Notes: generated from the sequence alone by a model not told the origin. A stretch of DNA of 17,152 bases from Phycisphaerae bacterium SM23_33 (GCA_001303665.1 LJUF01000057.1:1-17152), one strand, 5' to 3'; positions 1 through 10,421 are shown, counted from the stretch's first letter. A program made the numbers and translations.

Positions 1-762
1 GTCGCTGAACCCCAGCGCCCGGACGCTGGCGAAGATGTCCACGGAGGGGTTGGCCCGGACCTCGCGGGGGCACTGCACGCTGACGATCTCGTAGTCCTGC
101 GGCGGCTTGGGGTCGCCCAGTCCGACACAGTAGATCGGCCTCTTCTTCAGCCCCAGGTCCCGGGCCATCTCCACGGGGTGGCCGCCGGTGTTGGCGGCGC
201 CGTCGCTGACCAGGACCACCCCCACCACGGGCACACCCCGAAGGCTGTTCTCGGCGCCGCTCAGCGCGGCGAAGAGGTTGGTGCGGTCGCCCGAAGCGGT
301 CACCTCCTCCGGGCGGCGAATCCGCTGGGCCTTGTCGCTGAACTTGAACAGCCGCACCGGGCAGGCCTCCGCCAGCTCGCTCAGCAGCCCTTCCTGGGCT
401 TTGGGTTCCTTCGCCTCGGGGCTGCCCAGGAGCTGCCTGGCCGCCGCCCAGCGCGACTTCCTCCCGGGCTGTTCGGTCAGCGCCCCCTTGGGTCCGGCGT
501 CCTCGATCCGCATGCTGCGCGAGTCATCCACCAGCACGGCCACAAACACGTTGGTCGTCTGCGGCACGGGGGCGCTCAGCACCAGACGGCACAGGACGAC
601 CACCACCAGCACCAGGGCCAGCCCGCGCAGGGCCCACAGCACGGCACGGGTCCTGCCGCGGAGGTCGCCCGGCGACTTGCGGTAGTACAGATACCACGCC
701 GCCAGAACCGCCGCGCCCTTCCTGAACTCATCCAGCGGGTACTTGAAAAGCTGTTCAAACAC
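1..762 (-). CDS. Membrane-anchored VWA-domain protein (partial, C-terminus off the window)
   Basis: The frame runs open from a GTG at 760-762 to the window edge, giving 254 codons with no stop. The N-terminus reads VFEQLFKYPLDEF and is followed by one hydrophobic segment (about residues 44-62, rich in Leu and Val). Next comes a von Willebrand factor A fold starting at FVAVLVDDSRSM, with a MIDAS metal site D79-x-S81-x-S83. A second VWA strand, VVLVSDGAANTGG, lies near residue 200. This architecture matches planctomycete VWA proteins at the end of MoxR/BatA operons, some of which continue into a glutamine-amidotransferase-like domain; that part cannot be seen here. It begins 29 bp after the stop of the DUF4175-like gene and is the last visible gene of the operon. 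GTG was chosen because AAGGA lies just before it, although the spacing is very short, so the true start is uncertain. The frame is also open upstream, into the end of the preceding gene. Confidence 0.8.
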   Translation of the reverse strand, partial: MFEQLFKYPLDEFRKGAAVLAAWYLYYRKSPGDLRGRTRAVLWALRGLALVLVVVVLCRLVLSAPVPQTTNVFVAVLVDDSRSMRIEDAGPKGALTEQPGRKSRWAAARQLLGSPEAKEPKAQEGLLSELAEACPVRLFKFSDKAQRIRRPEEVTASGDRTNLFAALSGAENSLRGVPVVGVVLVSDGAANTGGHPVEMARDLGLKKRPIYCVGLGDPKPPQDYEIVSVQCPREVRANPSVDIFASVRALGFSD

Positions 763-791
763 GTCCTTTTTCTCTGGGTTCCAGTGAGGCC

Positions 792-3700
792 CTACTTCTC
801 TTGCGTGGCCGCCTTGCTGAGGGCCTCGAAGTACGCGTTCACGAAGCTGCGATACTTCGGGGGGCACTCCTCTCGCCCCGCCGCCCGCAGCCGTTTGGAG
901 GAAAGCGCTTCCTCCAGGGCCGTTTCCAGGTTGGACCCCACGCTCAGGGTGACGTCGGCAAACTGGATGGCCTGGGCCTGGCGGGCCTTTTCGAACATCT
1001 GCCTGAAGCTGCCGATGTCCGCGCTGCGCTGATCCAGGAAACGGATGGTCTTCTCCTCGGCCAGCTGCTCGCGCTTCAGGGCCTTGACGAACTTGCGGCT
1101 GTCCAGCCAGACCTGATCGATGTCGCGGTTGGTGAACCCGGCCGCGGCGCCGCCGGGGCGGCCGCCCTGACTGGGCTCACCGGAGGGATAGCCCTCCTGG
1201 CCGGCCAGCTCCTCGCTCAGTCTCGAGCCGGTAGACTCGCCAGGCTTGCGTTCGCCGGGCTTGCCTTCACCGGGCTTACCTTCGCCAGGCTGACCTTCTC
1301 CGGGCTTGCCTTCACCGGGCTGACCTTCACCGGGCTCGCCTTCGCCAGGCTTGCCTTCGCCGGGCTTGGCTTCGCCGGGCTTGCCCTCACCGGGCGTGCC
1401 TTCACCGGGCCTGCCTTCTCCCGGTCGGGCCTCGCCGGGCTGGCCCTGGCCGCCCCCGGTGCCGCCGGTGGCGGCGGCGATCTGCCGCACTCGCCCGCCG
1501 ATGGACTTGGCGTCCATGGCCAGCCGGCGCAGAACGCCCGTGGGCGAGCCGGCCAGCATGTCCCGGGCCGCCTGCAGCCCCGCCACCGTCTGCTCCAGCG
1601 ACTTCTCGATCCCCCGCTGGGCTTCCTGGGCCGCCTTCACGTCCTGCCCGGCCAGGTTCACCGCCGCGTTGACCATCTTCTGGGTGGTGTCGTCACGCCG
1701 CAGGGCGGTCCCCACGTCCCCCAGGGCGCCGGCCACTCGCTCCTTCTTGGTCTCGTCGGCCCACTCCCTCAGGTCCTTCACGTACTGCTGGAAGTCCTTC
1801 AGGTCCCGGGCCAGACCCGCCTGTTGGCCGGCCAGGCCCTTCAGCTGCCCGCCCAGGCGCGGGTCGCTCTTCATGGCCGCCTGGACATCGCTGCGCGACG
1901 GCTCGGCGGGCTGTCCGGAGCCGCCCTTGCCGCTCAGCTCTGCGGCTCTGCCGGCGACCTGCCGGGTGCCCTGGGAGACCCGGTACTGGTTGGCCGCCAG
2001 GGCCATGGCCCCGCTCTGGGCGGCGTCCATCGCCGCCTGGAGCGACTCGTGCTGACCGACCTGCATGCGGCTCATGGCCGTGCGCAGGAATCGCTGGGCC
2101 GCCATGGCCTCGGCCAAGCCTTGCCTGACCTGGCCTTGGTTGAAGTGCCTGGAGGCCTGGTCCATGGCCGTGGCCGCGTCGCGGAGGCTGCGGATGGTTC
2201 CGGCAGCCAGGGCGTCGCCCGGCTGCATGGTGCGGGCGATGTCGCGGGCCAGGTCGCGGGCCCGGTCGGCCTGCTGGGCCTGCTGTCCGGCGAGGCCTTG
2301 CATGCCGGCCTGACCTCCAGCGCCTTGGGGCTGCTGGTCCTGGGGCGACTGTTCGCCCATGGGCGGCATGCCGCTGCCGCCCCCGCTGCCGCCGCTGGGC
2401 TCGCGCCGCTGGCGCTGCCTTTCCGTGTCAGTCTGGTCCCACGGCTCAGGCTCTTCGTCCTCCCCGCCGCCGGGGGAGGAGCTCTGGGCCTGGGTGGTGA
2501 AGGGGTTGGGCCCGCCGCGGCGGCGGTTGTCGGGGATCCTGTCGCTCGGCAGGCCCTTGATCCTTTCCACCTGCGGCGTGGGCAGTTGCAGCCTGTCTTC
2601 CGGCGTGGCGCCGGATTTCTCCAAGTCCTTGTACGGGATGGCCCGCTTGTCCACGCGGATCATCTGCCCGCCCAGCCCGGCCATCACCGACGGGTCGTTG
2701 GGCGAGTTGGGGTCGATGGCCTCACGCAGCCGGATGTGCCCCAACTGCTCCCGGGCCATCTCGATGAGCTGCTCCTCGGTGGCGTAGATCTCGCCGGCGA
2801 TCTTGAGCTGCTTGGTCAGGGCGCCCTGCCGCTGCTTGATCCTCAGCGAGCGGCGGTAATCCGGCGGCAGGAGCCTGGGGGGGTTGTCCGGCTGCTGGAA
2901 GGCGGTGAGGGCGTCGGACATGGTGGAGGGGCCGCGGAACTCGATCTGCTCGGAGATCGGGTCGTTGGAGTAGCCGCTGGAGGGCTGCCCGGTGTGGATG
3001 GGCTCGGGGTTCAGCTCCAGCGGCACGTGGCGCTTGTCGGTGAAGACGCTTTCGGCCATGGCCAGGGCGACGCAGAGCTGATTGGCGGCCTGGCCGGGCT
3101 CGTGCTTGTGCTTGAGCAGATCGTAGGCCACCTCGATGTGCCGGGTGGCCTGGGCCAGCACCTCTTCCCGGTTGGCGGCGGCCACGCCGATCCCGTGGTC
3201 GCCACCGTAGCCCCAGAACAGGCCGAAATTGGGCGGGTCGCCCAGACCGCCGGCCATGCGGTCGCCCACGCCTTCGCTCTTGGCCTTGAACTCGCCTTCG
3301 GGAATCTTGCCGCGCTGCTGCTCCACGTGCCAGGCCGCCGCCATGAACAGCATCAGGTCCATGGGGTCGTTGAAGACCTCGTGGGGCAGGTCGGGCGGGG
3401 CGACGCCGGCCGGCCAGTTGGCCGCCACCTCCAGCGGCATCATCTTGATGAAGAACAGGTCCGTCCGGGCGGACTGGCCCTTCCGGTCCACCACCTCCAG
3501 GTGGTAGAAGATCATGTCGCCGATCTTCATCTGAGGCTTGGCGCTTTCCAGCTCCAGGACGTACTCGGCCTTGCCCTCCTGGACGTTCTTGTCGCTGCCC
3601 GCGCTGTCGGTGACCTTCATCTCCCACTTCAGCGGGGTGCGTTCGGCGCCGCGGAACAGGTCGGCCTTGACCTCGGCCGCCTTCACCCCGTAGTCGTCGG

Positions 3701-5015
3701 TCACCTTGCCCCGGAAGGTCACCTCGCACAGCGGGTGCACGCTCATGTCCACCCTGGGCGAGACCATCTCCACGGTGGGGGGGTTGTCGGGCACGGCCTT
3801 GACGTAATAGAAATCGTCCGGGGCCAGGTCCTGCTTGTCGACGTCCCGGACGGCGACGGTGTAGTTGGTGTCCTTTTCCACGACGAAGCTGGCCCGGCGG
3901 GTGTTCTTGTCCTTGGGGTCGGCCGCCAGGGGCAGCTTGCGGCCGTCGTCGAACCTCAGTTCGCCCCATTCCAGCCGGTTGTTGCCCACGATGCCCACGT
4001 CCACCTTCGTGCCGGCCACGACGCTGATGTCGCCGCTCTCGCCGAAGGTCGTCAGCGGCTTGCGCTCCAGATACTCGGGGTAGTGGTAGGTCAGCTCGAT
4101 GCCGCGGATGGACAGCGGGTCGTACACGTCAATGGTATAGGTATCGGATTTGTGCCGGCTGCTGGCGATATGGTAGCTGATCTGCTCGCTGACGTACGGC
4201 AGCGGCCGGGCAAAGCCGTGCAGCGCCTCGATGGGCCGCATGGACAGCGTCTGCTCCTCGCCGCCGGGGGTGCGAAACTTGAGCACGGGGACGTCGGCCG
4301 GCTCGCGGGAAAGCCTGGCCACGATGTCCACGGCGCTGCCCCGCAGGACGCGCGTGTTTCCGGGGTAGACCTCGAAGGAGATCGGCCCATAGCGGAGGTG
4401 TCGCTCCAGGCTTTGGCGTTCCCGCTCGGCCACGTCCCGGGCGCGTTCTTCGGCGATGGACCGGCCGGGGAAGATGATCCGCTCGACGCGCTCGTCCATG
4501 AAGCCGGGGGCCATCAGCCAGGGAGCGGCGAAGAACACCAGCAGCACCGCCGCCGCCACGGCGTGCTTCCTCAGCCGGCGGAGGTTGGCCACCACCTGCA
4601 GGTTCGAACGGTCAATCCGGGCCACCGCGTCATCCACCAGGAAGCTGGTGATGTAGCCGCTCAGCCCCTTGGGCTTCACCCGGCCGAACTCCAGGGCCGA
4701 GATGACCGAGCCCTGGGCCGATTCCGGCACCCGCTCCTCGATCAGCAGGGCGACCTGCTCATCGGGCACCCTCCGCAGGAACGGGTAGACGAGATGGCGC
4801 AGGCACAGCACGGCCAGCACCGCCCCGCCCACGCACAGCAGGTACAGCCGGGTGTGCCCGCCGAACTTGTAGATCCAGTCCGCCAGCAGGAACAGCAGGA
4901 ACATGCCCAGGGCCTCGGTCACGACCAGCAGCAGCCCCTGAAAGGCCACCGTCAGCCGGTACCGCCTCCGGACCCGCCCCAGCCGCCGCTTGAATTGCTC
5001 CGTGTGCGCCGCCAT
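792..5015 (-). CDS. DUF4175-like large membrane protein with PGE-rich repeat
   Basis: The product is 1407 residues. Three hydrophobic segments lie near the N-terminus (about 24-47, 56-79 and 151-170), so the protein is probably membrane-anchored with a large extracytoplasmic part. Residues about 200-530 look like beta-sandwich (Ig-like) modules. The second half is helical and rich in Gln, Ala and Gly, with a low-complexity Gly/Pro/Gln stretch around 870-950. A tandem PGExx repeat follows at residues 1193-1262, and the C-terminus is helical. The layout (N-terminal membrane pairs, sandwich domains, low-complexity tail) resembles the DUF4175 family, whose biochemical role is not established. The ATG is preceded by GGGAG at 5023-5027, 8 nt upstream. 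It lies 43 bp after the BatA-like gene and 29 bp before the next VWA gene. In this operon it probably acts as the scaffold or client-facing partner of the MoxR/VWA proteins; that role is inferred. Confidence 0.8.
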   Translation of the reverse strand: MAAHTEQFKRRLGRVRRRYRLTVAFQGLLLVVTEALGMFLLFLLADWIYKFGGHTRLYLLCVGGAVLAVLCLRHLVYPFLRRVPDEQVALLIEERVPESAQGSVISALEFGRVKPKGLSGYITSFLVDDAVARIDRSNLQVVANLRRLRKHAVAAAVLLVFFAAPWLMAPGFMDERVERIIFPGRSIAEERARDVAERERQSLERHLRYGPISFEVYPGNTRVLRGSAVDIVARLSREPADVPVLKFRTPGGEEQTLSMRPIEALHGFARPLPYVSEQISYHIASSRHKSDTYTIDVYDPLSIRGIELTYHYPEYLERKPLTTFGESGDISVVAGTKVDVGIVGNNRLEWGELRFDDGRKLPLAADPKDKNTRRASFVVEKDTNYTVAVRDVDKQDLAPDDFYYVKAVPDNPPTVEMVSPRVDMSVHPLCEVTFRGKVTDDYGVKAAEVKADLFRGAERTPLKWEMKVTDSAGSDKNVQEGKAEYVLELESAKPQMKIGDMIFYHLEVVDRKGQSARTDLFFIKMMPLEVAANWPAGVAPPDLPHEVFNDPMDLMLFMAAAWHVEQQRGKIPEGEFKAKSEGVGDRMAGGLGDPPNFGLFWGYGGDHGIGVAAANREEVLAQATRHIEVAYDLLKHKHEPGQAANQLCVALAMAESVFTDKRHVPLELNPEPIHTGQPSSGYSNDPISEQIEFRGPSTMSDALTAFQQPDNPPRLLPPDYRRSLRIKQRQGALTKQLKIAGEIYATEEQLIEMAREQLGHIRLREAIDPNSPNDPSVMAGLGGQMIRVDKRAIPYKDLEKSGATPEDRLQLPTPQVERIKGLPSDRIPDNRRRGGPNPFTTQAQSSSPGGGEDEEPEPWDQTDTERQRQRREPSGGSGGGSGMPPMGEQSPQDQQPQGAGGQAGMQGLAGQQAQQADRARDLARDIARTMQPGDALAAGTIRSLRDAATAMDQASRHFNQGQVRQGLAEAMAAQRFLRTAMSRMQVGQHESLQAAMDAAQSGAMALAANQYRVSQGTRQVAGRAAELSGKGGSGQPAEPSRSDVQAAMKSDPRLGGQLKGLAGQQAGLARDLKDFQQYVKDLREWADETKKERVAGALGDVGTALRRDDTTQKMVNAAVNLAGQDVKAAQEAQRGIEKSLEQTVAGLQAARDMLAGSPTGVLRRLAMDAKSIGGRVRQIAAATGGTGGGQGQPGEARPGEGRPGEGTPGEGKPGEAKPGEGKPGEGEPGEGQPGEGKPGEGQPGEGKPGEGKPGERKPGESTGSRLSEELAGQEGYPSGEPSQGGRPGGAAAGFTNRDIDQVWLDSRKFVKALKREQLAEEKTIRFLDQRSADIGSFRQMFEKARQAQAIQFADVTLSVGSNLETALEEALSSKRLRAAGREECPPKYRSFVNAYFEALSKAATQEK
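1230..1439 (-). repeat. In-frame 15-nt tandem repeat, 14 copies, coding PGExx
   Basis: Fourteen consecutive 15-nt units encode the pentapeptide PGExx, where xx is mostly GK, GQ, GR, AK or AR. The repeat lies inside the DUF4175-like gene (residues 1193-1262). Every unit keeps the reading frame, and the units differ at third positions, so the array is not freshly expanded. Such a charged, Pro/Gly-rich tract probably forms a flexible extended linker. Copy number may vary between strains by slippage. Confidence 0.9.
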
Positions 5016-5058
5016 GGCTCAGCTCCCGCTTCCCATGAACCGGCTCGCCGGGGCCTGC

Positions 5059-7206
5059 TCAGGCCGTCCCGGACCGGGCCGCCAGGATCATTTCAATGCC
5101 CAGGATTACCAGCACCAGAGCCGCAAGATAGAACCACAGTCTCTGGGAATTCTCCACCCGCTCCTGCGCCGCCTTTCTCGGCAGCACGGTAGCCGTCCGT
5201 CTGGCCTCGCCCTCGTCGCCGGCCGACTCGGACCGCACCGCCGCCACCAGCTCCTTCGCCTCCAATTGGGCCAGGTTGGGCTCCTCCGGGTCGAGATTGG
5301 CGGCGAACCGCGCCGTCTGGCCCTTCCAAGTGACCTGGTAAATACCGGGCTTCTCGGGAACGAACCCAACCATCTGCTCCTCGCCGTCGGCCGGGCTCAC
5401 CGCCAGCGACTGGCTCCTGCCCTCCGGGGTCCGCAGCTCGACCTTCCCGGCCGCCTTGCCGACCCGGTGGGCGACGCTCTGGCCGACCAGGACGTTGCGT
5501 TCGCTGCCGGCCTGCTGGGTGCACAACCGCTGGGCGAACTGGTGCAGGAACGGGGCAAAGACGCCCTGAAGGCAGAAGTCGTTCCACTCCAGGTCCGTGG
5601 CCGAGGCGAACAGCAGGCTGCGGCCTTTGCCTAACGGCTTGTCTTGCAAACCCTTATCCTCGTCCTTGCCAAACTCCTTCTCCAGCAGGGCCGGGGCCCT
5701 GTTGCTGAACCAGGCCAGCACGCGGGCGGCGTAGGCATCGCCTACCTGGCAGTACTGCCGGAACTGAGCCACGCCGAAATCACCGCGGTGAGGCCCGTAG
5801 AAGGGGGCAAAGATTTCGTGCCTGAAATCCACCTCACTGATTATAACCGGATCGTCGCCTTTTCCGCGGCCCAACCCGCCCAACTTGCACGGGGCCACCG
5901 CGGCCAGGGACTGGTTGAACTTCCCGGCGTCCACGTTGGCCCCGCAGAAGATGCCCACCCCGCCGCCGTCGTCGAGGAACTGCTTCAGGGCCTGGACGGC
6001 GGCGGGGGTCACCTCGCCCACGTTGGCCAGGATGACCGCGTCCACCTTGCTGAGCTCGTCGCCGGTGAGCTGGTCCGGCCGGATCGACCGAACCTCGAAG
6101 GGGCTGGGGCGGTCGGCGGTGGCCGGCACCAGCGCCGTCTGGATGAAGAAGCCGTCGTTGCGGACCAGCTGCGGGGACGCGTCGCCGTTGACCAGCAGCA
6201 GCCGCACCCGCGGCGTCACGTGCACGCAGAAATACCCCACGTTGTCGGCCGGCATGCTGTCGGCGCTGGACACGGAGACGCTGCCGACCACGTCGCCGGG
6301 CTTGGCGAAGGCGTAGCGGAAACGCACGGGCGAGTCGGACCGGGCCTGGACGTTCACCGGCCGCCTCTCCACCTCCCTGCCGTCCAGCGTCAGCACCACC
6401 TCCATGTTGTTGGCCGGCTGGTCGGTGAGATTGGTGATCTTGGCGGAAATGGACTCGGGGAAGCCGCCGGCCACGACCAGCCGGGGAACCGCCACCTCTT
6501 CGACGAAGACGTTGGCGGCGTCTTTCCCCCCGCCGACGTCGAGCACCTCCAGCTCGATTCCCGGCCCGAGCTGCCAGTCGCCCCGATAGCGCCAGGCGCT
6601 TTGCTGGAGGTCGCTGATCAGCACGATGCGGCGCTGCTGCTCCTCGCGCCGCAGCAGCCGGTCATTCGCCTCCTTCAGGGCCTCGGTCAGCCTCGTTCCC
6701 CGCCAGGACGGCTCAATGGCCTCGATGGCCGTGCCCACGTCGGCCGGCTCCGACCCCAGCTCGCAAACGACCTGCAGGTCCGTGGAGAACGTGGCCAGCC
6801 CCACCTTGGCCAGCGGGCCGGCATGCCGGACGAAATCCAAGGCCTTCTGCTTGGCCTGCTTCAGCCGGTCCGACTCCATCATGGAGTAGGAGTTGTCCAC
6901 CATCACCAGGATGGCGCTTTCGCCCAGGACGGTGGTGGCGCCGGCCCGCTGGCTGGGCCTCCAGAAGAAGGGCCGGGCAAAGGCCACCGCCAGGATCCCC
7001 AGGGCCAGCGCCCGCAGCAGGATCAGCAGCAGCTCCGTCAGCCGCCGCCGGCGGACCACGCGCTGCGACATCTTCCGCAGGAAACGCACCGAGCCGAAGA
7101 CCACCCGCTGCACCCGGCGGCGCTGGACCAGGTGAATGATGATCGGCACCAGGGCGGCCGCCGCCCCGGCCAGAAACAGCCCGTTGAGGAAGTTCAGTCC
7201 GCCCAT
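5059..7206 (-). CDS. BatA-like membrane protein with VWA and glutaminase-like domains
   Basis: The product is 715 residues. Residues 1-81 match the BatA N-terminal domain: a membrane helix (4-24), a basic loop containing RRRVQRVVFGSVRFL, then a second helix (57-79). A VWA domain follows from about residue 97 with MIDAS D104-N-S106-Y-S108, a Thr at 171 and an Asp in LISDL at 199. Residues about 230-330 look like beta-sandwich. Residues about 335-440 resemble a class I glutamine-amidotransferase fold (VDAVILANVGEVT, then GGGVGIFCGAN), probably non-catalytic. A last membrane helix lies at about 690-708. The protein is therefore anchored at both ends with its central part outside the cytoplasm. 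Its start codon overlaps the DUF58 stop in a TGATG junction, which points to translational coupling. VWA proteins of this type are known partners of MoxR ATPases. The closest named family is the Bat (Bacteroides aerotolerance) group, but the function in this organism is unknown. Confidence 0.87.
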   Translation of the reverse strand: MGGLNFLNGLFLAGAAAALVPIIIHLVQRRRVQRVVFGSVRFLRKMSQRVVRRRRLTELLLILLRALALGILAVAFARPFFWRPSQRAGATTVLGESAILVMVDNSYSMMESDRLKQAKQKALDFVRHAGPLAKVGLATFSTDLQVVCELGSEPADVGTAIEAIEPSWRGTRLTEALKEANDRLLRREEQQRRIVLISDLQQSAWRYRGDWQLGPGIELEVLDVGGGKDAANVFVEEVAVPRLVVAGGFPESISAKITNLTDQPANNMEVVLTLDGREVERRPVNVQARSDSPVRFRYAFAKPGDVVGSVSVSSADSMPADNVGYFCVHVTPRVRLLLVNGDASPQLVRNDGFFIQTALVPATADRPSPFEVRSIRPDQLTGDELSKVDAVILANVGEVTPAAVQALKQFLDDGGGVGIFCGANVDAGKFNQSLAAVAPCKLGGLGRGKGDDPVIISEVDFRHEIFAPFYGPHRGDFGVAQFRQYCQVGDAYAARVLAWFSNRAPALLEKEFGKDEDKGLQDKPLGKGRSLLFASATDLEWNDFCLQGVFAPFLHQFAQRLCTQQAGSERNVLVGQSVAHRVGKAAGKVELRTPEGRSQSLAVSPADGEEQMVGFVPEKPGIYQVTWKGQTARFAANLDPEEPNLAQLEAKELVAAVRSESAGDEGEARRTATVLPRKAAQERVENSQRLWFYLAALVLVILGIEMILAARSGTA

Positions 7207-8114
7207 CAGTAGCGTCGGCTCCGCTGGTACAGGTATTCAGACAGCGCCAGCTCCAGTGGCGTTGAGGTGTCGAACAGTTTGTAGTCCACCTTCAGGTCCG
7301 CGCAGCCCTGGCGGTAGACGCTGTAGAAGTCCTCCATCTCCTGGAGGTAGCTCTGCCGGACGTGCTGGGGGGCCGTCAGGATCCGCTCCTGCGTTTCCGG
7401 GTCGATGAACTCGGTGATCTGCTGGAAGGGGAACTCCAGCTCGGCCTTGTCCACGATGTGGAAGAGGATGACGTCGTTGCCCAGGAACTTGAAGTGCTGC
7501 AGCCCGCTGAGCACCTCGTCCGGCTCGGCGAACAGGTCGGAGATGAGCACGATGAGGCCGCGGCTCTTAATGCCCTCGGCCAGGTCGTGCAGGGGTTTTC
7601 CGGGGGCGGTGCTGCCGCCGGGGGTGAGGTTCTCCAGTTCGGCCAGCATCAGGTGCAGGTGGGCGGTGCGGCTGCGGGGGGGCAGCAGCGTGCGGATCTC
7701 GGTGTCGAACAGCACCAGCCCGGTGGCGTCGCGCTGCATCATCATGAAGTACGCCAGCGACGCCGCCAGGTAGCAGCTGTACTGGAGCTTCGTCAGCGGC
7801 CCCGAGCCGTAGCTCATGGAGCCCGATTTGTCCAGCACCACGGAGCACTTCAGGTTGGTCTCTTCCTCGAACTGCTTGATGTAGTAGCGGTCGGTCTTGC
7901 CGTACAGCTTCCAGTCCAGGTGGCGGATCTCGTCGCCGGCCACGTACGAGCGGTACTCCGCGAACTCCACGGAGAAGCCGCGGTAGGGGCTGCGGTGCAG
8001 CCCCAGGATGAACCCTTCCACCACGGTCTTGGCCAGCAGCTGCATGTTGCTGATCCGCGAGAGGGTGTCGAAGTCCAGGTACTTGAAGGTCGCTGCTTCC
8101 TGTTGCTCAGGCAC
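7206..8114 (-). CDS. DUF58 family protein with VWA-like fold
   Basis: The product is 302 residues with no membrane segment, so it is probably cytoplasmic. The DUF58 signature is clear at residues 45-85 (YRGFSVEFAEYR, then GDEIRHLDWKLYGKTDRYY). It is followed by a VWA-like region with an intact MIDAS D95-K-S97-G-S99, T169 in GGSTAPG, and D193 in LISDLF. GTG at 8112-8114 is the first possible start after an in-frame TGA at 8121-8123, with a GGTGA-like site upstream. It begins 32 bp after the second MoxR gene and overlaps the BatA-like gene. DUF58 proteins are nearly always encoded beside a MoxR ATPase and are thought to link the ATPase to its targets. The family has no settled reaction. Confidence 0.9.
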   Translation of the reverse strand: MPEQQEAATFKYLDFDTLSRISNMQLLAKTVVEGFILGLHRSPYRGFSVEFAEYRSYVAGDEIRHLDWKLYGKTDRYYIKQFEEETNLKCSVVLDKSGSMSYGSGPLTKLQYSCYLAASLAYFMMMQRDATGLVLFDTEIRTLLPPRSRTAHLHLMLAELENLTPGGSTAPGKPLHDLAEGIKSRGLIVLISDLFAEPDEVLSGLQHFKFLGNDVILFHIVDKAELEFPFQQITEFIDPETQERILTAPQHVRQSYLQEMEDFYSVYRQGCADLKVDYKLFDTSTPLELALSEYLYQRSRRY

Positions 8115-8146
8115 GGTCGTTCACCCATGGCTTCTGCGCCCGGGCC

Positions 8147-9187
8147 TCACAGCCCGGAGCTGGGTTTGGGAACCTCCTTCAGCAACCGCCCGACGATCTG
8201 CTCGGAGCGGACGCGGGCCGCCTCCGCCCGGAAGTTGGTGATGATGCGGTGCCGCAGCACGGGCATGGCCACCGCCTCCACGTCGTCCACGGACACCCCG
8301 AACCGCCCGTCCAGCACCGCCCGGGCCTTGCCCGCCAGCACCAGGTAGTGCGACGCCCGCAGGCTGGCGCCCCAGGAGACGAACTCCTTCACGAAGTCGG
8401 GGGCGTCCTCCCGCTGCGGCCGGCTGCACGCCACCAGCCGCACCGCGTACCGCGCCACCGCGTCGGCCACCGGAATCGCCCGCACGATCCGCTGGTACGT
8501 CAGCAGGTCCTGACCGTGCATGACGCAGGCCAGCAGCTCCGGGCGCTTGCTGGTGGTGGAGTTGACCACCTCGATCTCCTGCTCCTTGGGCAGGTAGTCG
8601 ATGATGACGCTGAACATGAACCGGTCCTGCTGGATGGTGGGCAGCGGGTAGGTGCCCTCGTGCTCGATGGGGTTCTGCGTGGCCAGCACGAAGAACGGCT
8701 CATTGAGCTTGTAGGTCTTGCCGCCGACGGTGACCTGGTGTTCCTGCATGGCCTCCAGCAGGGCGGCCTGGGTCTTGGGGGGCGTGCGGTTGATCTCGTC
8801 GGCCAGGATGATGTTGGCGAAGACCGGCCCGCGGAGGAACTTCAGGTCGCGCTTGCCCGTGGCCCGGTCCTCCTCCAGGATCTCCGTGCCGGTGATGTCG
8901 GAGGGCATCAGGTCGGGGGTGAACTGGATCCGCCGGAAGCTCAGGTCCAGGGTGTCGCCGATGCTCTTGATCAGCAGCGTCTTGGCCAGCCCCGGCACGC
9001 CGGTGATCAGGCAGTGCCCGCCGGCGAAGAACGACAGCAGCACCTGCTCCACCACCTCGTCCTGGCCGATGATCACCCGGCGGATCTGACCGAGGATCTT
9101 CTGCCGCCCGGTCTTGAGCTGCTCGATCATCTCGGCGGCCCGCTTCTCGTCAATCGTCTCTTCGAACGCTTCGGTCGGTTTAATCAT
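8147..9187 (-). CDS. MoxR family AAA+ ATPase (second copy in operon order)
   Basis: The product is 346 residues, the normal MoxR length. Walker A is GVPGLAKT (63-70, Lys69). Walker B is ILADE (D130, E131). Sensor 1 is intact in ATQNP (Asn172), followed by the family motif IEHEGTYPLP. The sensor-2 region reads GASLRAS. The domain order is the AAA_3 core followed by the small AAA lid (C-terminal third). It is expected to form a ring that hydrolyses ATP to remodel client proteins together with VWA partners. It lies between a second MoxR gene (45 bp upstream) and DUF58 (32 bp downstream). The Shine-Dalgarno site is weak (AAGGGA, far from the ATG), so translation may depend partly on readthrough from the upstream gene. 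The two MoxR copies are clearly paralogous, and share a 79-nt block with only one mismatch. Confidence 0.94.
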   Translation of the reverse strand: MIKPTEAFEETIDEKRAAEMIEQLKTGRQKILGQIRRVIIGQDEVVEQVLLSFFAGGHCLITGVPGLAKTLLIKSIGDTLDLSFRRIQFTPDLMPSDITGTEILEEDRATGKRDLKFLRGPVFANIILADEINRTPPKTQAALLEAMQEHQVTVGGKTYKLNEPFFVLATQNPIEHEGTYPLPTIQQDRFMFSVIIDYLPKEQEIEVVNSTTSKRPELLACVMHGQDLLTYQRIVRAIPVADAVARYAVRLVACSRPQREDAPDFVKEFVSWGASLRASHYLVLAGKARAVLDGRFGVSVDDVEAVAMPVLRHRIITNFRAEAARVRSEQIVGRLLKEVPKPSSGL

Positions 9188-9232
9188 CGCGCGTCATCCC
9201 TTGCCAAACGCCGTTGGGGTCGTCCCCGGCGG

Positions 9233-10234
<1,002 letters not shown>

Positions 10235-10351
10235 TCACCCGTCTCCAAATGCACGGTACCTGCCTAAAGCGCCTGTGCCGCCGTCAGACTCTCAGCGGAT
10301 ACCCATCCACAGGGCAGCCCGCGCGCACGCTGCCGCCTTCGTAGGTAAACA

Positions 10352-10379
10352 ATCGTAATCGCGGGCCGTGTCGCCGCAA
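10352..10379 (-). promoter_or_regulatory. Candidate promoter of the MoxR/VWA operon
   Basis: On the minus strand, TTGCGG (10374-10379) and TACGAT (10352-10357) are separated by 16 nt, a partial sigma-70-like match. It sits about 118 bp upstream of the first MoxR start. The match is weak and other AT-rich positions are possible. Confidence 0.22.
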
Positions 10380-10401
10380 GCTACTAAATTTTTCAGCAAA
10401 C

Positions 10402-10421
10402 GGCGGATACCGAAATCCGCC
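10402..10421. promoter_or_regulatory. Inverted repeat, possible operator or leader hairpin
   Basis: Seven-base arms GGCGGAT and ATCCGCC flank a 6-nt spacer. It lies upstream of the candidate operon promoter, next to an A/T-rich run (aaattttt at 10386-10393). There is no clear U-tract on either strand, so an operator fits better than a terminator. Confidence 0.3.

Noticed and set aside
1230..1439. CRISPR-like repeat array
   Set aside because: The 15-nt units are contiguous with no spacers and code in frame for PGExx, so it is a coding minisatellite.
801..5192. Very long plus-strand open frame (1463 codons)
   Set aside because: It is the antisense of the DUF4175-like gene. Its translation is Gly/Leu/Val/His-rich with no domain, and such open antisense frames are common at this GC content.
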